Shown here piece after piece: positions 6,831-6,877 of a stretch of DNA of 6,877 nucleotides. Position 1 is the stretch's first letter; each line of letters begins with the position of its first letter. A program made the translations under genes and the position numbers. Origin of the DNA: an uncultured Collinsella sp. (GTDB taxonomy: Bacteria > Actinomycetota > Coriobacteriia > Coriobacteriales > Coriobacteriaceae); NCBI GenBank assembly GCA_902478995.1, contig CABSNF010000095.1, positions 1 to 6,877 on the forward strand, in the 5' to 3' direction. The notes under the pieces were generated by a model. It did no database searches, was not told where the DNA came from, and worked only from the letters and a program-made list of their open reading frames with translations.

Positions 6831-6877
6831 CTGTCTCTTATACACATCTCCGAGCCCACGAGACACTGAGCGATCTC
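6831..6877 (+). other. Nextera (Tn5) sequencing-adapter contamination
   Basis: Bases 6831-6849 are CTGTCTCTTATACACATCT, the 19-bp Tn5 mosaic end used in Nextera libraries. Bases 6850-6864 are CCGAGCCCACGAGAC, completing the read-2 transposase adapter. Bases 6865-6872 (ACTGAGCG) sit exactly where the i7 index belongs and, from memory, match a listed Nextera XT v2 index. Bases 6873-6877 (ATCTC) are the start of the P7 tail. This is untrimmed adapter read-through at a contig end, not genome. It yields the peptides MSRGLGDVYKRQ and MGSEMCIRDR (minus strand) and LSLIHISEPTRH (plus strand), which recur as false termini in public protein sets. Confidence 0.98.

Noticed and set aside
6831..6849. Tn5 mosaic end read as a natural insertion-sequence terminus
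   Set aside because: It is followed at once by Illumina read-2 adapter, index and P7 start. It is therefore library-derived, not a genomic transposon.
5373..6869. 498-codon open frame on the plus strand opposite infB
   Set aside because: It is a shadow of IF2 produced by GC-rich codon bias: the product is Gly/Asp/Val/Leu-rich with no recognisable domain, and it runs into adapter to end in the artefact peptide LSLIHISEPTRH.

Overview
The window reads as a core chromosomal segment of a GC-rich (roughly 60% by eye) bacterium. It is most likely an actinobacterium, and the best guess is a gut Coriobacteriia of the Collinsella type. That guess rests on base composition, on the Gram-positive gene order infB-rbfA-nrnA-truB-ribF, and on protein character; it is inference, not a database match.

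Every real gene is on the minus strand, so transcription runs from high to low coordinates. In that order they are: infB (IF2, 5' end missing, 6830-5244), rbfA (5232-4822), a DHH/DHHA1 phosphoesterase of the NrnA type (4829-3786), truB (3770-2838), ribF (2841-1834) and dnaG (1841 to beyond the left edge). The dnaG frame is open from its GTG to base 3, giving 613 visible codons, and it carries the zinc-finger, TOPRIM and start of the helicase-binding domain of bacterial primase. No intergenic gap exceeds 15 bp and three of the five junctions overlap. I see no internal promoter or terminator, so one polycistronic unit is likely. No stretch over 300 bases lacks a gene.

The genes belong to the translation operon (initiation factor IF2, 30S maturation factor RbfA, tRNA U55 pseudouridine synthase TruB), with nanoRNA/pAp turnover (NrnA) and FMN/FAD synthesis (RibF) as common passengers. 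Primase follows ribF directly with an 8-bp overlap. This ties the translation operon to a gene more often found beside the sigma-factor gene rpoD.

The right end is not genomic. Bases 6831-6877 match a Nextera (Tn5) library adapter: mosaic end, read-2 adapter, an 8-base index and the first bases of the P7 tail. The apparent IF2 N-terminus MSRGLGDVYKRQ is translated adapter. Real sequence ends at base 6830, inside infB. I found no CRISPR array, RNA gene, natural mobile element or unknown defence-like system; the rest is conserved housekeeping DNA with a few sequence oddities listed in the findings.
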